Part shown: positions 35,442 to 45,069 of the stretch, piece by piece
Layout of the letters: each line of letters opens with the position of its first letter
How positions within the stretch are numbered: the first letter of the stretch is position 1
From: CAVVEQ01 sp963802095
GTDB lineage: Bacteria > Chloroflexota > Anaerolineae > Anaerolineales > Anaerolineaceae
NCBI GenBank assembly: GCA_963802095.1
Contig: CAWDHI010000006.1
Location: 62,001 to 126,000, forward strand
Reading direction: 5' to 3'
DNA: 64,000 nucleotides
The notes under the pieces: generated by a model
Seen by the model: the letters and a program-made list of their open reading frames with translations, nothing else
The model's database searches: none
What the model was told of the DNA's origin: nothing
Position numbers and translations under genes: made by a program

Positions 35442-36222
35442 TCAACGGGATTGATCGGCTTTCATCCACCACAACCAGGTGGCAAACATTCCCACTGCAC
35501 CTGTGATGATCACGATCCAGGGACTGGCCTGGGGTAAGGGTTCCTTGGCTTGAGCAAGAAGCAGCGGGATTGACCAGGGAAAGAACTCGCCCCAGCCGAT
35601 CACCACTGCCAGGTTGGCCATCATCAGCGCAAGCACGGCCATGCCGAGAGGAAGCAGGTACCCTCTGCCCGCGCTGGCAAAAAATGCGTACGGCAATACC
35701 ACCAGGGTGGTGAGGCCGGCGGTGAGCACAACCCTGCTGCTGCCTTCCAGTAAGATAGGGATCGACCCTCCAGGCAGCTGGAGCAAAACCCCCATCAAAA
35801 AACCTGAAGCAAAGATAACCAGGGTGAGCAACCCCGCCCAGGCAGCGATGAGGATGAATTTCGCCAGCAGGATGCTGGAACGCCGCACGGGCACAGCCAG
35901 AAGATCCTTAATGGTGCCATCAGAAAACTCGCGACCGAAAACCCAGCTGATGCTGAGCACCAGCAGGATGAAAAACACCGGCAGAAACCATCTGGGTGAA
36001 GAGCCCGAGGTAGGCTGCCCAATCTGCACCGGAATATGCCACCAGGTTGGCTTTGGCGCTCACCAGGCCGAGCTTGTGCGAAACCTCCGGATTCCTGGCA
36101 ACAAATAGCAGGAAGGCGATGGCAATTGGCAGGAAGAGGGACCCCAGCAAGGTCCACAGCGGCATCCTTGAGCGCCAGGCTTTCCGAAATTCAACCCACA
36201 GCATCCCGGAAAGTTCACTCAT
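35442..36222 (-). CDS. ABC-2-type transporter permease, one frameshift
   Basis: The N-terminal frame starts at the ATG at 36222 (GGAGAG upstream) and encodes LWVEFRKAWRSRMPLWTLLG with the first membrane helix; the rest (FLPVFFILLVLSISWVFGRE ... FSDGTIKDLLAVPVRRSSIL) is in the frame 36029-35442. They join near 35985 at a run of five T: taking one T away gives V-S-A-G-V-F-I-L-L-V-L-S. Corrected length is about 260 aa with six membrane helices. It works with the ATPase encoded just upstream, with which it overlaps by 8 bases. The exported substrate is unknown. Confidence 0.85.
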
Positions 36223-37141
36223 GGTGGTTCTCTCCACTACCCACCAGGCGGAGGAAAAATTCCTCGAGGGGTTCTTCTTCCACCATCAACCTGGAGGGCG
36301 GGAAACCTGCCTCCACCAGCAGGCGGTTGATCGCTTCCGGTTTTTCGATGGAAGCCCGTTCCTGGAGCTCGAGGGTTCCATCCATTAGTCTGGTTGCGAT
36401 GTGTCCGGCAGCAAGGAGCACCTTTCGCGCAGGTTCGATTTCGCGCACGTTCAGTAACAACCGGCGGCGGCGCTCGTGTTCCAACCCGGCGGCATCCATC
36501 TCGCGCAGCAATTGCCCCTGGTGGATGATCCCGACCCGGCCAGCCAGCCGCGAGACCTCCGCCAGGATATGGCTGGAGAGGAAAACCGTACCTCCCTGCC
36601 CGGCGGTGAGCTCCAGCAGCAGCTCGCGGATCTCGACTATGCCAGCCGGGTCAAGCCCGTTGGCAGGTTCATCCAGGATCAGCAAGCGGGGTTTATGGAG
36701 CATGGCTTTGGCCAGCCCAAGGCGCTGGGCATTACCGTGCGAGAGGGTGCCAGTTCGCCGGTCGGCATAGGCTGCCAGTCCAAGGCGCTCGATGGTTTCC
36801 CCAACAGCCTTCTCCGGTGTTCCCGGGTGCAGGCGGCGGGCAACCTCCAAATTCTCCCGAACGGTTAGTTCTTCATACGCATGCGGGTCCTCGACCATAT
36901 AGCCCACCGTTGCCCAGGGTTCCACGCTGCCCATGCGCACACGGGTGCCGAGGACTGTTGCGGAACCTGAGGTGGGTCGGATCATCCCCAGCAGCATGCG
37001 GATGGTGGTGGTCTTGCCGGCTCCATTCAGTCCCAGGAAGGCATAGATCTCCCCTTCAGATACGCGCAGGGATAAACCTTCGACAGCTTGAATTTCACCG
37101 TATCGCTTGCCGAGGGATTCGGTTTCGATCACGATTTTCAT
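36215..37141 (-). CDS. ABC-2-type transporter ATP-binding protein
   Basis: 308 aa from the ATG at 37141; a longer frame to 37372 overlaps the next gene. Walker A AFLGLNGAGKTTTIRMLLG, signature LSHGNAQRLGLAKAM (a slightly degenerate LSxGxxQR), Walker B LLILDEPANGLDPAGI. The C-terminal extension (about 220-308) is the usual regulatory tail of the drug/lantibiotic exporter subgroup. Forms an exporter with the permease downstream. Confidence 0.9.
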   Translation of the reverse strand: MKIVIETESLGKRYGEIQAVEGLSLRVSEGEIYAFLGLNGAGKTTTIRMLLGMIRPTSGSATVLGTRVRMGSVEPWATVGYMVEDPHAYEELTVRENLEVARRLHPGTPEKAVGETIERLGLAAYADRRTGTLSHGNAQRLGLAKAMLHKPRLLILDEPANGLDPAGIVEIRELLLELTAGQGGTVFLSSHILAEVSRLAGRVGIIHQGQLLREMDAAGLEHERRRRLLLNVREIEPARKVLLAAGHIATRLMDGTLELQERASIEKPEAINRLLVEAGFPPSRLMVEEEPLEEFFLRLVGSGENHHE

Positions 37142-37167
37142 GGTTTTGGTGGATTTGATCCCGGGTA

Positions 37168-37566
37168 TCAGCTGCTCTTTATCCAGGTGGGTACATGGAA
37201 ACCGATGATGGCTGCCAGGATGGAAAGCGAGTAGAAAGGATTGCCCGGTTCGAGGACGGGGTAGATGAGAACAGCTGCCAGGAGGGGAATATAAGCTCCC
37301 AGGAGGGTGCCAATCGCCCGCGCGGGCAGGCGCGGAGCGGCATCCAGCCAGCGGAAGCGCAGCGCCACCCAACCAGCAAAGAAAGCCCCGATTGAAAAGG
37401 TGAGACCTATAATGGCGGCGAAGAGGTATTTATTCGACGGCTGAACATTCTCAAGCCCGCCTATCAGCAAGGAAAGGATGAATGTGATCACCTGGGTCAT
37501 GACCAGCTGGAAGAAAAGGATCCCCAGGATGATGAGTACGCGGACGAACATCGATCGTGTTTTCAT
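37168..37566 (-). CDS. Hypothetical membrane protein, 132 aa
   Basis: Not recognised. Four hydrophobic helices: VLIILGILFFQLVMTQVITF, YLFAAIIGLTFSIGAFFAGW, the AIGTLLGAYIPLLAAVLIYP segment and SILAAIIGFHVPTW. It lies 26 bases before the ABC ATPase start on the same strand, so it is probably the first gene of that operon and may be an accessory membrane subunit. Confidence 0.7.
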   Translation of the reverse strand: MKTRSMFVRVLIILGILFFQLVMTQVITFILSLLIGGLENVQPSNKYLFAAIIGLTFSIGAFFAGWVALRFRWLDAAPRLPARAIGTLLGAYIPLLAAVLIYPVLEPGNPFYSLSILAAIIGFHVPTWIKSS

Positions 37567-37783
37567 TTCACCCTCCGTATCCTATTGATTATAGCGATAA
37601 TTTCCTGCATAGTATTATAAAAGCATCCCCAAAAGGGATGGTTTACCAATGAAAAAATTCTACAACTGTACAATGACACGCCCCCGGAACGGTCTATAGT
37701 GGCATGAATGCTTGTGATTCGGATCGAAGGCGCGATGTTTGTCTGCCCTTGCGTTGAGATCCACAGTATATTTGGAGGAAGAG

Positions 37784-38474
37784 ATGGAAGGCAAACGCAT
37801 GATGCGCAGGCAAATTATTCGGACTTCGATCGTCCGCGTGGCGGGATTCATCTCTCTGATGGGGCTGATCCTGTTCGGCACGGCGGGGAGTTTTGCATAC
37901 TGGCAGGCGTGGATCTACATCGCGCTGCTGAGCGTTCTGGTACTGTGGACCGGGGTCTACCTGATCCGAAACGACCCTTCGCTGCTGGAGCGGCGCATGC
38001 GCATGAAGGAAAAACAGGCAGTGCAGAAGAAGGTGGTGTTGCTCAGCTTTATCTATATCGGGCTGCTCTTCGTTCTGCCCGGACTGAACTTTCGCTTCGG
38101 TTGGTCGATCACCCCGGTGTGGGCAGTGATCGCGGGAGACGCGGTCATCGTGCTGGGCTACCTGCTGCTGCACCGGGTGCTCAAGTGACAAACACCTTCG
38201 CCTCACGGGTGATCGAGGTGGAGCAGGGGCAGAAGGTGATCGACAGCGGGCCTTATGCACGCATCCGGCACCCGATGTATTCGAGCGTGATAGCGGTCTA
38301 CCTGGCAACACCAGTTGCGCTGGGATTCTGGTGGATGGTGCTGCCGGGGTTGGTGATCGTCCCGATTCTCGCGGTGCGTATCCGCAACGAGGAGGAAGTC
38401 TCTGGAACGCGATTTACCGGGTATGAAGCGTATCTAAAAAAGGTGAAGTACCGCTTGTGCCGGGGGTGTGGTAG
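37784..38474 (+). CDS. Isoprenylcysteine-carboxylmethyltransferase-like (ICMT/PEMT) membrane methyltransferase, two frameshifts
   Basis: Starts at the ATG at 37784. The first frame ends at a false stop: CTCAAGTGACAA should read CTCAAGGTGACAA, giving L-K-V-T-N-T-F-A-S-R-V. The second frame then gives VIEVEQGQKVIDSGPYARIR and HPMYSSVIAVYLATP, the GPYxxxRHPMY motif, and RIRNEEEVSGTRFTGYEAYL. A second missing G near 38458 would end the protein as R-L-V-P-G-V-W at the TAG at 38472. Family members are integral membrane methyltransferases with four helices; the substrate here is unknown. Confidence 0.82.
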
Positions 38475-38609
38475 GAAGGACCCAGAGTTTTCGAAAAGAT
38501 CGGGGACGACACCGGTCCCCGATCTGTGCAATTAAAGGGGTAATTTAATGATCAATGGAGATGTGGCGAATATTTCCGTGAACGGATCCAGCCCCAGCCC
38601 TTCGCTGGT

Positions 38610-39227
38610 TTACTTCCCTTCTGCCAGTCTCCGGATGGTGAGCAGCATCTTGCGCTCCATTACGAAGGCGACGCGGTTGAAGACCTCCCACGCCCCACCG
38701 ACCATGTTGGTGCGGGTACGCGTCTGCAGGCGGGTGGTGCCATCCGCCTGGGGGAGCAGGACGAACTGCCAGAGCTCCGCCCATTTGCCATCATCCTGGT
38801 GGCCGAAGATGACGGCCTTACCGGGCAGGATGCGCGCGACGATATAGGGCGGTGGGGCGAACTCGCCCGCGCACATCTTCATCAGGTCGCCTTCCTTCAG
38901 GTTCTGCCACTCCGGCCGAATGACCTCATCCTTGGCCATCTCGCAGCCAATAAGCCGTTCCAGCCAGGTGTAGGAGTACATGCCGGCCTTATCCGCGCCG
39001 ATCTGCAGCAGCCAGGGGTAGATCTGCTCCGGAGAGGCTTTGATGGTGACCGCGCGGTTGACCAACCTGGCGGGCGCGGGAAGGAGGTCATCCCCCGGAA
39101 GCGGTGCTTCGCGCTCGGCGGGGGTGGTTCCCCAGCGGTCCATCCAGGGGGTGAGCAGGATGACGAGCAGGACGAAGAGCAGGATGAGGGCGAGGAGGAT
39201 GCCCAGGATGAGCAGCAGGGTGGTCAT
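38610..39227 (-). CDS. SRPBCC-superfamily protein with an N-terminal membrane anchor
   Basis: 205 aa from the ATG at 39227. One membrane helix at residues 3-28 (LLLILGILLALILLFVLLVI) is followed by a START/Bet v1-like cavity domain: RAVTIKASPEQIYPWLLQIG, KAGMYSYTWLERLIG and ending WAELWQFVLLPQADGTTRLQ. SRPBCC domains bind hydrophobic ligands. Single gene. Confidence 0.8.
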   Translation of the reverse strand: MTTLLLILGILLALILLFVLLVILLTPWMDRWGTTPAEREAPLPGDDLLPAPARLVNRAVTIKASPEQIYPWLLQIGADKAGMYSYTWLERLIGCEMAKDEVIRPEWQNLKEGDLMKMCAGEFAPPPYIVARILPGKAVIFGHQDDGKWAELWQFVLLPQADGTTRLQTRTRTNMVGGAWEVFNRVAFVMERKMLLTIRRLAEGK

Positions 39228-39338
39228 GGCATTGATCCTTTGGTGATGTAATGTGCGGGCGAACGAACGCGGCGGTATTATACCCGTCACCCGTGCAGGT
39301 TATATAATGAACTGGAAGGATTCGACAGAAAATCATTC

Positions 39339-40249
39339 ATGGAAGCGATTCGGACCCGTTACAGGCAGGAAAAAAACGCCGCGAACGAGCGCCTTCTCTC
39401 CCATAGCGAATTATTCGAGACCACTCTGGGGGTGGTGGAGGCCGCGCAGACCGGGCAGGGAAGTGCAGTCCTTATTTCGCACGGCAGCGGCGGCGGGTAT
39501 GATATGGGGCTCTGGCTGGCGCGCTTCGTGGGAGGGCTGTACCGATATATCGCTCCCTCCAGGTTCGGATATCTTCGATCCGCCCGCTCCGGCCGATCAG
39601 AAACCGGATATCGCAAGCGGATCTCTACGCCGCACTCCTTGACCTGCTAAAGATCGATTCCGTCTTCGTCATCGGGCTTTCAGGCGGCGGCGCATCCGCG
39701 CTTCAATTTACCGTGCGTCATCCGAGCGCTGCCGTGGACTGATTCTGATCTCAGCCATCAGCCGCCAGGTGCCACCCGCTGCCGCGCGTTCTTGCGGGCG
39801 ATCTTCCCGGTGATGTTACGTCCTCGGATTTCCTGCCCTGGTTGCTTACATGCAGTCGCACCGGGCAGGATCTACCAGGCAAACGGGGTCAGCCGCGAGG
39901 TGCTCGCGCGGATCCAAAATGACGCGGAGACGATGCGCCAGCTGGAAGCGCTGTTTCCAGACCAACTTCCCCTCCACAATGCGGCGGGAGGGAATGCTCT
40001 GCGACCTGCAGCAGATGGCGAACCCCTTCTCGATTCCGCTGGAGCGCATCGCCGTGCCCAGTCTTGGTGATCCACGCGGAGGATGATCCGGTGGTGCCGA
40101 TCGCGCTGGGCGAATATTCGGCTGCCACCATCCCCGGCGCACGGTTCCTGAGGTTGAAGGATGGCGGTCACTTTGCCTGTGTCATCCACCGGCAGGAAGT
40201 ATTGCCTGTCGTTCACGAATATTTTGATAATTTGAATCTGACAGAATGA
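39339..40249 (+). pseudogene. Alpha/beta hydrolase, broken by several frameshifts
   Basis: Pieces in different frames line up as one hydrolase: EAAQTGQGSAVLISHGSGGG and YRYIAPSRFGYL at the start; ALLDLLKIDSVFVIGLSGGG, the nucleophile elbow with Ser, near 39650-39700; LISAISRQVPPA near 39750; and VIHAEDDPVVPIALGEYSAA plus DGGHFACVIHRQEVLPVVHE at the end. At least four reading-frame changes are needed, so it is not translatable as given. Either true decay or poor consensus, as for neighbouring genes. Confidence 0.75.
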
Positions 40250-40319
40250 CGCGATGATGAGGTTGAGGCGGATAAACCACAAAAAAGGTTCCCGGTCTTT
40301 CAGCGGGTAAGCGCAAGTA

Positions 40320-40610
40320 TTACATATCCCTGCGGCCGAGGGTCGCCAGCCACGCCACAGCCCGGGCGGTATAGAGCACACCGTTATATGAACTGCTCAC
40401 CAGGCAGAGCAGCGCACCGGGCAGGAAAACCACTAACCCGGCAGGTGGATCGTTGATCATCACCGCGATCGACACGAGCAGCAGCAGGAAACCCGGCAAT
40501 AAAAGGTAAAACCGGTTGCGCAGTAGCAGGTTCACCAGGTAAACCTCCAGCCGCTCGCGCGCCAGCCTGCGCCGATCGTAGGGAGAAGGCCTTTGTTTTG
40601 CGGTTGGCAT
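40320..40610 (-). CDS. Hypothetical two-helix membrane protein, 96 aa
   Basis: Unknown family. ARERLEVYLVNLLLRNRFYL precedes two hydrophobic stretches (LLLPGFLLLLVSIAVMI and GLVVFLPGALLCLVSSSYNG). Start ATG 40610 or GTG 40616. Located between two broken genes, but itself open. Confidence 0.55.
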   Translation of the reverse strand: MPTAKQRPSPYDRRRLARERLEVYLVNLLLRNRFYLLLPGFLLLLVSIAVMINDPPAGLVVFLPGALLCLVSSSYNGVLYTARAVAWLATLGRRDM

Positions 40611-40632
40611 GTGCACCCGACTACAAGATGCC

Positions 40633-41059
40633 TTACAGCCGCTTGGTCATGAAGTGACGGGTGTGACCGGGGGGAAAATCGACCAGTTCGCCGAAGACGC
40701 GGTAACCCAGCTTCTGGTAAAAACCCGGTGCCTGGAAGGAGAAGGTATCCAGGAAGACGTCGCTCACACCCCGCGGCGGGCTTCCTCCTCGGCGCGCAGG
40801 AGCAGCTTTTCGCCGTAGCCCTGCCCGCGCAGGTCATCTTTGACAAACATGAGGCTGACGTAAAGCCAATCGTAGTAGGTATCGCCGATGAGCCCGCCGA
40901 GGGTCTGCACCCGTTTCATCCCGAAGGACAACACACAGCGGGGTGGCGGCATCGCTGCCGGCGTGGCTGGAGGTTGAAGGCACTGATCCCGCCGCCGATC
41001 ACCTCCCAGGCGGCGTCGTCGGGTTTTTCGAGAAGAGTGATTTGCAGTTCTGGGTTCAT
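40633..41059 (-). pseudogene. GNAT-family N-acetyltransferase, several frameshifts (copy A)
   Basis: Begins at the ATG at 41059 with NPELQITLLEKPDDAAWEVI; later pieces give LCVVLRDETG, GGLIGDTYYDWLYVSLMFVK, DDLRGQGYGEKLLLRAEEEA with the acetyl-CoA motif, and FLDTFSFQAPGFYQKLGYRV to HFMTKRL. Three frame changes are needed. It belongs to the same subfamily as the copies at 41145 and 41539, each with YDWLY- or AxTWTFSFQGPRFYPxxGY-like sections. The promoter at 41103 fits it. Confidence 0.7.
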
Positions 41060-41102
41060 GACGGATTTCCTCTCGTGGGCTTGTGTAGGATTTTGCCCCA
41101 TA

Positions 41103-41131
41103 AAAATAGCACGAAAAGGGAGGAAAGGCAA
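41103..41131 (-). promoter_or_regulatory. Promoter of GNAT copy A
   Basis: Minus strand TTGCCT (41131-41126), 17-base spacer, TATTTT (41108-41103). The stretch around it is repeated almost unchanged at 42166-42194. Confidence 0.55.
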
Positions 41132-41144
41132 TCAGGCACGAGAC

Positions 41145-41575
41145 CTAACCTGTACCTGATTGGTATTTCTTGATCAGGTAAAACTCCTCCGCCGGAGGAG
41201 GGTACCCATTCGATACACCAAGAACCGAATACCCCATTTTCTGAAAAAAGCCGGGAGCTAGGAATGAAAAACAGTAGGTCTGGGAGGCAATGCAAGCCAT
41301 TTTCCCTGGCGATTCTTTCCATCTCCATGCATCAACCTTCTCCCCAGGCCTTTTCCGCGGAAACCTTCGGCGATCCAGAGGTGATCAAAGATCACATTTG
41401 AAAGGGTTGTCCAGGCGGAAAGCCCGCCGATGAGTTCCTCCCGCCTGGTCTTTCAGGACCAACCTGATCTTTATACCCTTATCGCCATCCCCGACGTCCA
41501 ATTTAACATGGCGGTGCAGACCCGCATGCATGATCTTCTTATCCGCTTCGCTCACGTCCGTGGTGAGGATCAGCC
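41145..41575 (-). pseudogene. GNAT-family N-acetyltransferase, broken (copy B)
   Basis: Minus-strand pieces give LTTDVSEADKKIMHAGLHRH and VKLDVGDGDKGIKIRLVLKD near the start, then ELIGGLSAWTTLSNVIFDHL, WIAEGFRGKGLGRRLM with the acetyl-CoA motif and the end AREN-C-I-A-S-Q-T-Y, FSFLAPGFFQKMGYSVLG and EEFYLIKKYQSGTG with the stop at 41145. At least two frame changes are needed; the first codon is uncertain. Confidence 0.6.
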
Positions 41576-42080
41576 CCAGAGGGATCGGGAATGCCGAGCT
41601 CCCTGCTGTTGGCTTGATCCGCTGATAAGCGCTTCATGAATACATGCTCGGTGATCCCACCCGGGTAACCATCGTAGACACCCAAAGGTTGATACCCGAT
41701 GGTTGGATAGAACCTGGGTCCCTGGAAGGAAAAGGTCCAGGTTTGGGCGGCGAAACAACCGCCCGCGAAGCCGATCTGCTCCGCAGCGAGCACAAGCTGG
41801 CCGCCGTAGCCCTTCCCGCGGAGATCCTCCGAAACCCAAAGGACCTCCAGGTGCATCACCCTGAATACGGTACTGGCGATTACCCCGCCCAGAACTTGCC
41901 CGTCGGCGTCCTTCAGTGCCAGGGCGATCTCAATGTCCGGTTGGTCGATTTCCCCGCGGGTTTGGATGCGCTTCTCTTCATCGATCGAATTTTGAACCCA
42001 TTCCATCTCTTGACCAGCGTGGGATCATCCCGGATGGAAAAGGTTTGACCTTCCAACAAAAACGAGGTATTTGAGGGCAT
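41539..42080 (-). CDS. GNAT-family N-acetyltransferase, one frameshift (copy C)
   Basis: The start is the ATG at 42080 (MPSNTSFLLEGQTFSIRDDP); after GTCAAGAGATGG the frame changes. Adding one G (GTCAAGGAGATGG) gives V-K-E-M-E-W-V-Q and joins the main frame from 42006. EVLWVSEDLRGKGYGGQLVL is the acetyl-CoA motif and FSFQGPRFYPTIGYQPLGVY the GNAT end. The C-terminus beyond MKRL runs on to 41539 without similarity, so it probably ends near 41630 or overlaps copy B. Confidence 0.75.
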
Positions 42081-42165
42081 GGAAGTCTTCTCCTCTGAAA
42101 GAAGGATCCGCTGGGCGGCTCAACGGCGCGATTCACCCACCGCCTTCGCAGGATGTTGTTGCATA

Positions 42166-42194
42166 AAAATAGCACGGAACGGGGGTAAAGGCAA
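42166..42194 (-). promoter_or_regulatory. Promoter of GNAT copy C, duplicate of the one at 41103
   Basis: Minus strand TTGCCT (42194-42189), 17-base spacer, TATTTT (42171-42166), followed by the same CGTGC/TATTTTTATG surroundings as at 41103. The 170 bases to the right of this, up to 42376, hold no gene I can see. Confidence 0.55.
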
Positions 42195-42376
42195 TATGGC
42201 ACAGCTCTGGCCGTAATTGCGTCGCGTTATCGCGAAATTTGCGTCCCCTTGTTGGGTGCACTCCCGGACGCATCTTCCGGGAGAGGAGGGCGTAGCCCGA
42301 AGCGGCAATCTCACCAGTATCCGAAGGAGGTGGAAAAGAGCGCGGGGGGGTTGGGCTACGATTCTTACTACAACTT

Positions 42377-42865
42377 TTAGAGTTTCTGAACAGAACCAGA
42401 GCCAGCCATAACCCATAATAGATCGTCTGTTGCTCTAATTACTGCTGGATTATTATTTTTTGGGTCCACAAACACTTCCACTTGACTTTCATCGTTGAGA
42501 TACATATCAACGCTGCAAGATGGGGGATACAACCTGGTTTTCCAGCGCTCAGAAGTATTTTTATCCCACCGGGTCAAATACGCGAAATAATCCGTAGAAT
42601 CCGAATCGTTTATCTTTTCAATTTTCATTTGCATTGAAGTTGGGGATATATTTTTGTAGATCCATAACAGACGCTGTTTACGCTGAAAAATGACAATAAT
42701 GAAAGCAATTCCCATGACGATGAATATCCAACCCACTATTTGAAGAATGAGATCTTGTTTTTCATTCAAAAAGAAGAAACCAAGAATGACAAGACCTAAG
42801 CTAATGAATTGGCCAAGTAAAAAATATTGGTGGAATTTTTTTAAACTCAACCTTTCATTACCCAT
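42377..42865 (-). CDS. Hypothetical membrane protein with a soluble C-terminal domain
   Basis: 162 aa, AT-rich compared with neighbours. Two membrane helices (QYFLLGQFISLGLVILGFFF; IVGWIFIVMGIAFIIVIF) and a beta-type domain with AYLTRWDKNTSERWKTRLYP and VEVFVDPKNNNPAVIRATDD. The pattern is like DUF3592 proteins, a weak match. Base composition suggests separate origin. Confidence 0.65.
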   Translation of the reverse strand: MGNERLSLKKFHQYFLLGQFISLGLVILGFFFLNEKQDLILQIVGWIFIVMGIAFIIVIFQRKQRLLWIYKNISPTSMQMKIEKINDSDSTDYFAYLTRWDKNTSERWKTRLYPPSCSVDMYLNDESQVEVFVDPKNNNPAVIRATDDLLWVMAGSGSVQKL

Positions 42866-43014
42866 TTTTCCTCCATTTTCTGTATTTTGTTCACCAAATG
42901 ACGATTAATTATATTCCTTTGGGAAGAAAAACGCCCAACGACACTTGCACGTGCAGCTAGTGCAGGTGAGTTATCCCATGAAAAGACAACCTCTTTATTG
43001 GAGAGTTTTTTTGT

Positions 43015-43050
43015 GAGATTGCCACGACCCCTGCGGGGTCTCGCAATGAC
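43015..43050. repeat. Palindromic REP-like repeat
   Basis: GAGATTGC (43015-43022) ... GCAATGAC (43043-43050) around the hairpin ACCCC-tgc-GGGGT. Palindromes of the form GAGATTGC...GCAATGACGGG are scattered in many genomes as REP/MITE-type elements; I know the motif from general experience, and only one copy is in this window. Confidence 0.4.
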
Positions 43051-43101
43051 GGGAACTTCGCAGGGCTTGCATTGGCAACCAGCCTAATATTTCCCTGTTT
43101 T

Positions 43102-44025
43102 TCAACCCAGGGGCTTATCCCAGGCGCGCAGCACGTCGTGCTCGTCGAAGCCGACGGAATGATAGAAGCGCTGAGGACCCTCTTCCTCGGAATTGACGAA
43201 AGCCAGCAGGCAGCCCAGGCGCTGCAGACGGCTCAGGCCTTCCAGCAGGCAGGCGCGCCCCAGCCCCAGGCGCTGGTAATCGGGCACTGTGGCCACCGGC
43301 TCGTAGTAGGCAGTGCGGGTGACATCGTCGTACCAGATAGTGCAGAAGGAGGCGATGGTGCCATCGGGGGCGGCGGCGACGATATCCAGGTCGCGGCGGT
43401 AGAGCGGGCAGCGCTGGATATTGCGGTACCACTCCCAGCCTTCGTACTTTTCATCCGGTTCGTCGGGGTGGAAGCCGCGCCAGGATGCCCAGCTGCGCGC
43501 GGGCAGCTCCTCCGCACCGCCCAGCGAGCGGATGGTGAAACCGGGCGGGATGGGGGCATCCGGCACGGGGCGGGAAAGAAGGCGGCGGTTCTGGGTTTCC
43601 CTATCTTCGGAAAGGACATACCCGCGCTTGCGCAAGATCCCCTCGCGCAGTTCATCCCCCTCGTGGGCGTGGATGCGCGCGCCCCAGCGGCTGCCCGGCT
43701 CGGACTTTGCTAGGGTCTCCTCCGCGGCGCGGATCATCTCCTCCTCCAGCTCCGCGGTGCGGTGGCGGGGGTGCACCTGCAGGTAGAAGCTGTTGCGGTT
43801 TTCAGCGTTGAGGATCGCGGCGATCCCGCCCGAGGAGGTTTCCCAGAGGAGCGAGTTGCCCTCGAAGGGATCCATACCGCAGTTGGTGATGCCGTGCCAG
43901 CGCCAGTAATCCCAGCGGGCAACGTGCCAGGAGTGCTCGCGCAGGCCGTTGAGCAGCATCACCTCGTGCAGGAAGGCGCGCGCACGCCAGAAATCGGAGT
44001 CGGTTTGGAGAAGGCGCATCATCAT
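43102..44025 (-). CDS. GNAT-family N-acetyltransferase with two GNAT-like halves
   Basis: 307 aa, open and intact. The N-terminal half (1-150) holds AILNAENRNSFYLQVHPRHR with a degenerate acetyl-CoA motif; the C-terminal half has VATVPDYQRLGLGRACLLEG with the canonical loop R-L-G-L-G-R and FYHSVGFDEHDVLRAWDK. The tandem-GNAT architecture is known for mycothiol synthase-like enzymes, but the substrate here is not predictable. Confidence 0.85.
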   Translation of the reverse strand: MMMRLLQTDSDFWRARAFLHEVMLLNGLREHSWHVARWDYWRWHGITNCGMDPFEGNSLLWETSSGGIAAILNAENRNSFYLQVHPRHRTAELEEEMIRAAEETLAKSEPGSRWGARIHAHEGDELREGILRKRGYVLSEDRETQNRRLLSRPVPDAPIPPGFTIRSLGGAEELPARSWASWRGFHPDEPDEKYEGWEWYRNIQRCPLYRRDLDIVAAAPDGTIASFCTIWYDDVTRTAYYEPVATVPDYQRLGLGRACLLEGLSRLQRLGCLLAFVNSEEEGPQRFYHSVGFDEHDVLRAWDKPLG

Positions 44026-44116
44026 TACCTGACGGAAAGGTTGAGATTATTTTCCCGGTTCTTTTCCGTGGGGAGAAAGAAAAAGCCAGGGACGCAACCG
44101 GTCTCCGACCTATGCC

Positions 44117-44920
44117 TTAATTAGAATTAAGCCCGAACTTACGCGTCAGTAGAATGCTTTTCCAATAACCTTCTCTCTCAAAGATATATTTTTCAGATGC
44201 CTGCGTATCTATTACCTCAAGGATTGAGAAGTGGAAATTATTAGCATAATCCAATCCCTTATCATTTAGTAAATTCATAAGGTCTTTATTCCCACCATGT
44301 TTTGTTTCACAATAATTATTAAACCTTTGCCATATCCCGCCCTCCCCCTTTGCACATCCAACATACATTTTTCCTGTGTTTCCGTCGGCAATTAGATAAA
44401 TCCCATAAACATTTGATAGTGCGGATTTCCAAGATTCAACCTGATTTTTCGTAATAACGCAAAGGGTTTTATATTGAATACTTATGTTATGAAAACCCGG
44501 AAATTCTCCAATGGATAATGGTTCAGGCATAATTTCCAGTATCATAATAAATTTTGAATACTTATCTCCCCATATATATGACGCGCGGGATGGCCGCTTG
44601 AAGAAGACAATGATTCTGCCAATAATATCTTCTTGATTGGGTATGAGTTCAGTGCGATAACGGAAGGGTTGTTCAACCCCTTTTTCAACTCCTAATACCT
44701 TGTAAACCCCTGCGAAAACCCATCGATTATTTCCTAGACTTACTAAGGACAGAATGTGAGTACAAGGAAAATTCTTGTTATTTTGTCCTTCTTGCCAATC
44801 TTTAAACTCACCCCTGATAAAAGCTTCATATGCGGGAGGATTTTCCCCAGTCGCCAAATGAATTTTGTGATCATTCAAAGGAATATTTTTAATATTTAAA
44901 ACATCAATTAGTCGTAGCAT
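44117..44920 (-). CDS. GIY-YIG-nuclease-domain protein
   Basis: 267 aa from the ATG at 44920 (GGAG upstream). Residues 1-160 are an unknown region with a strand/helix mix. Residues 171-257 form a GIY-YIG nuclease domain: VYGIYLIADGNTGKMYVG, the catalytic Arg in GIWQRFNNYCE at about 199 and the catalytic Glu in FEREGYWK at about 250. It is very AT-rich compared with the surrounding genes and lies before an Mrr-type restriction gene, so a defence function is plausible. Confidence 0.85.
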   Translation of the reverse strand: MLRLIDVLNIKNIPLNDHKIHLATGENPPAYEAFIRGEFKDWQEGQNNKNFPCTHILSLVSLGNNRWVFAGVYKVLGVEKGVEQPFRYRTELIPNQEDIIGRIIVFFKRPSRASYIWGDKYSKFIMILEIMPEPLSIGEFPGFHNISIQYKTLCVITKNQVESWKSALSNVYGIYLIADGNTGKMYVGCAKGEGGIWQRFNNYCETKHGGNKDLMNLLNDKGLDYANNFHFSILEVIDTQASEKYIFEREGYWKSILLTRKFGLNSN

Positions 44921-45069
44921 AATTGGCTCCGAAATTTTCTTGAAACGATTGACGATTTGAGCATTATCACTTGACGAAATCAAAGCACTACGAATTCAAG
45001 AATATTATAAAAAAACGAAAACTTGAATTCAAACATTGGTAATACAAAGCGTCCCTGCCCTACGCTTGA

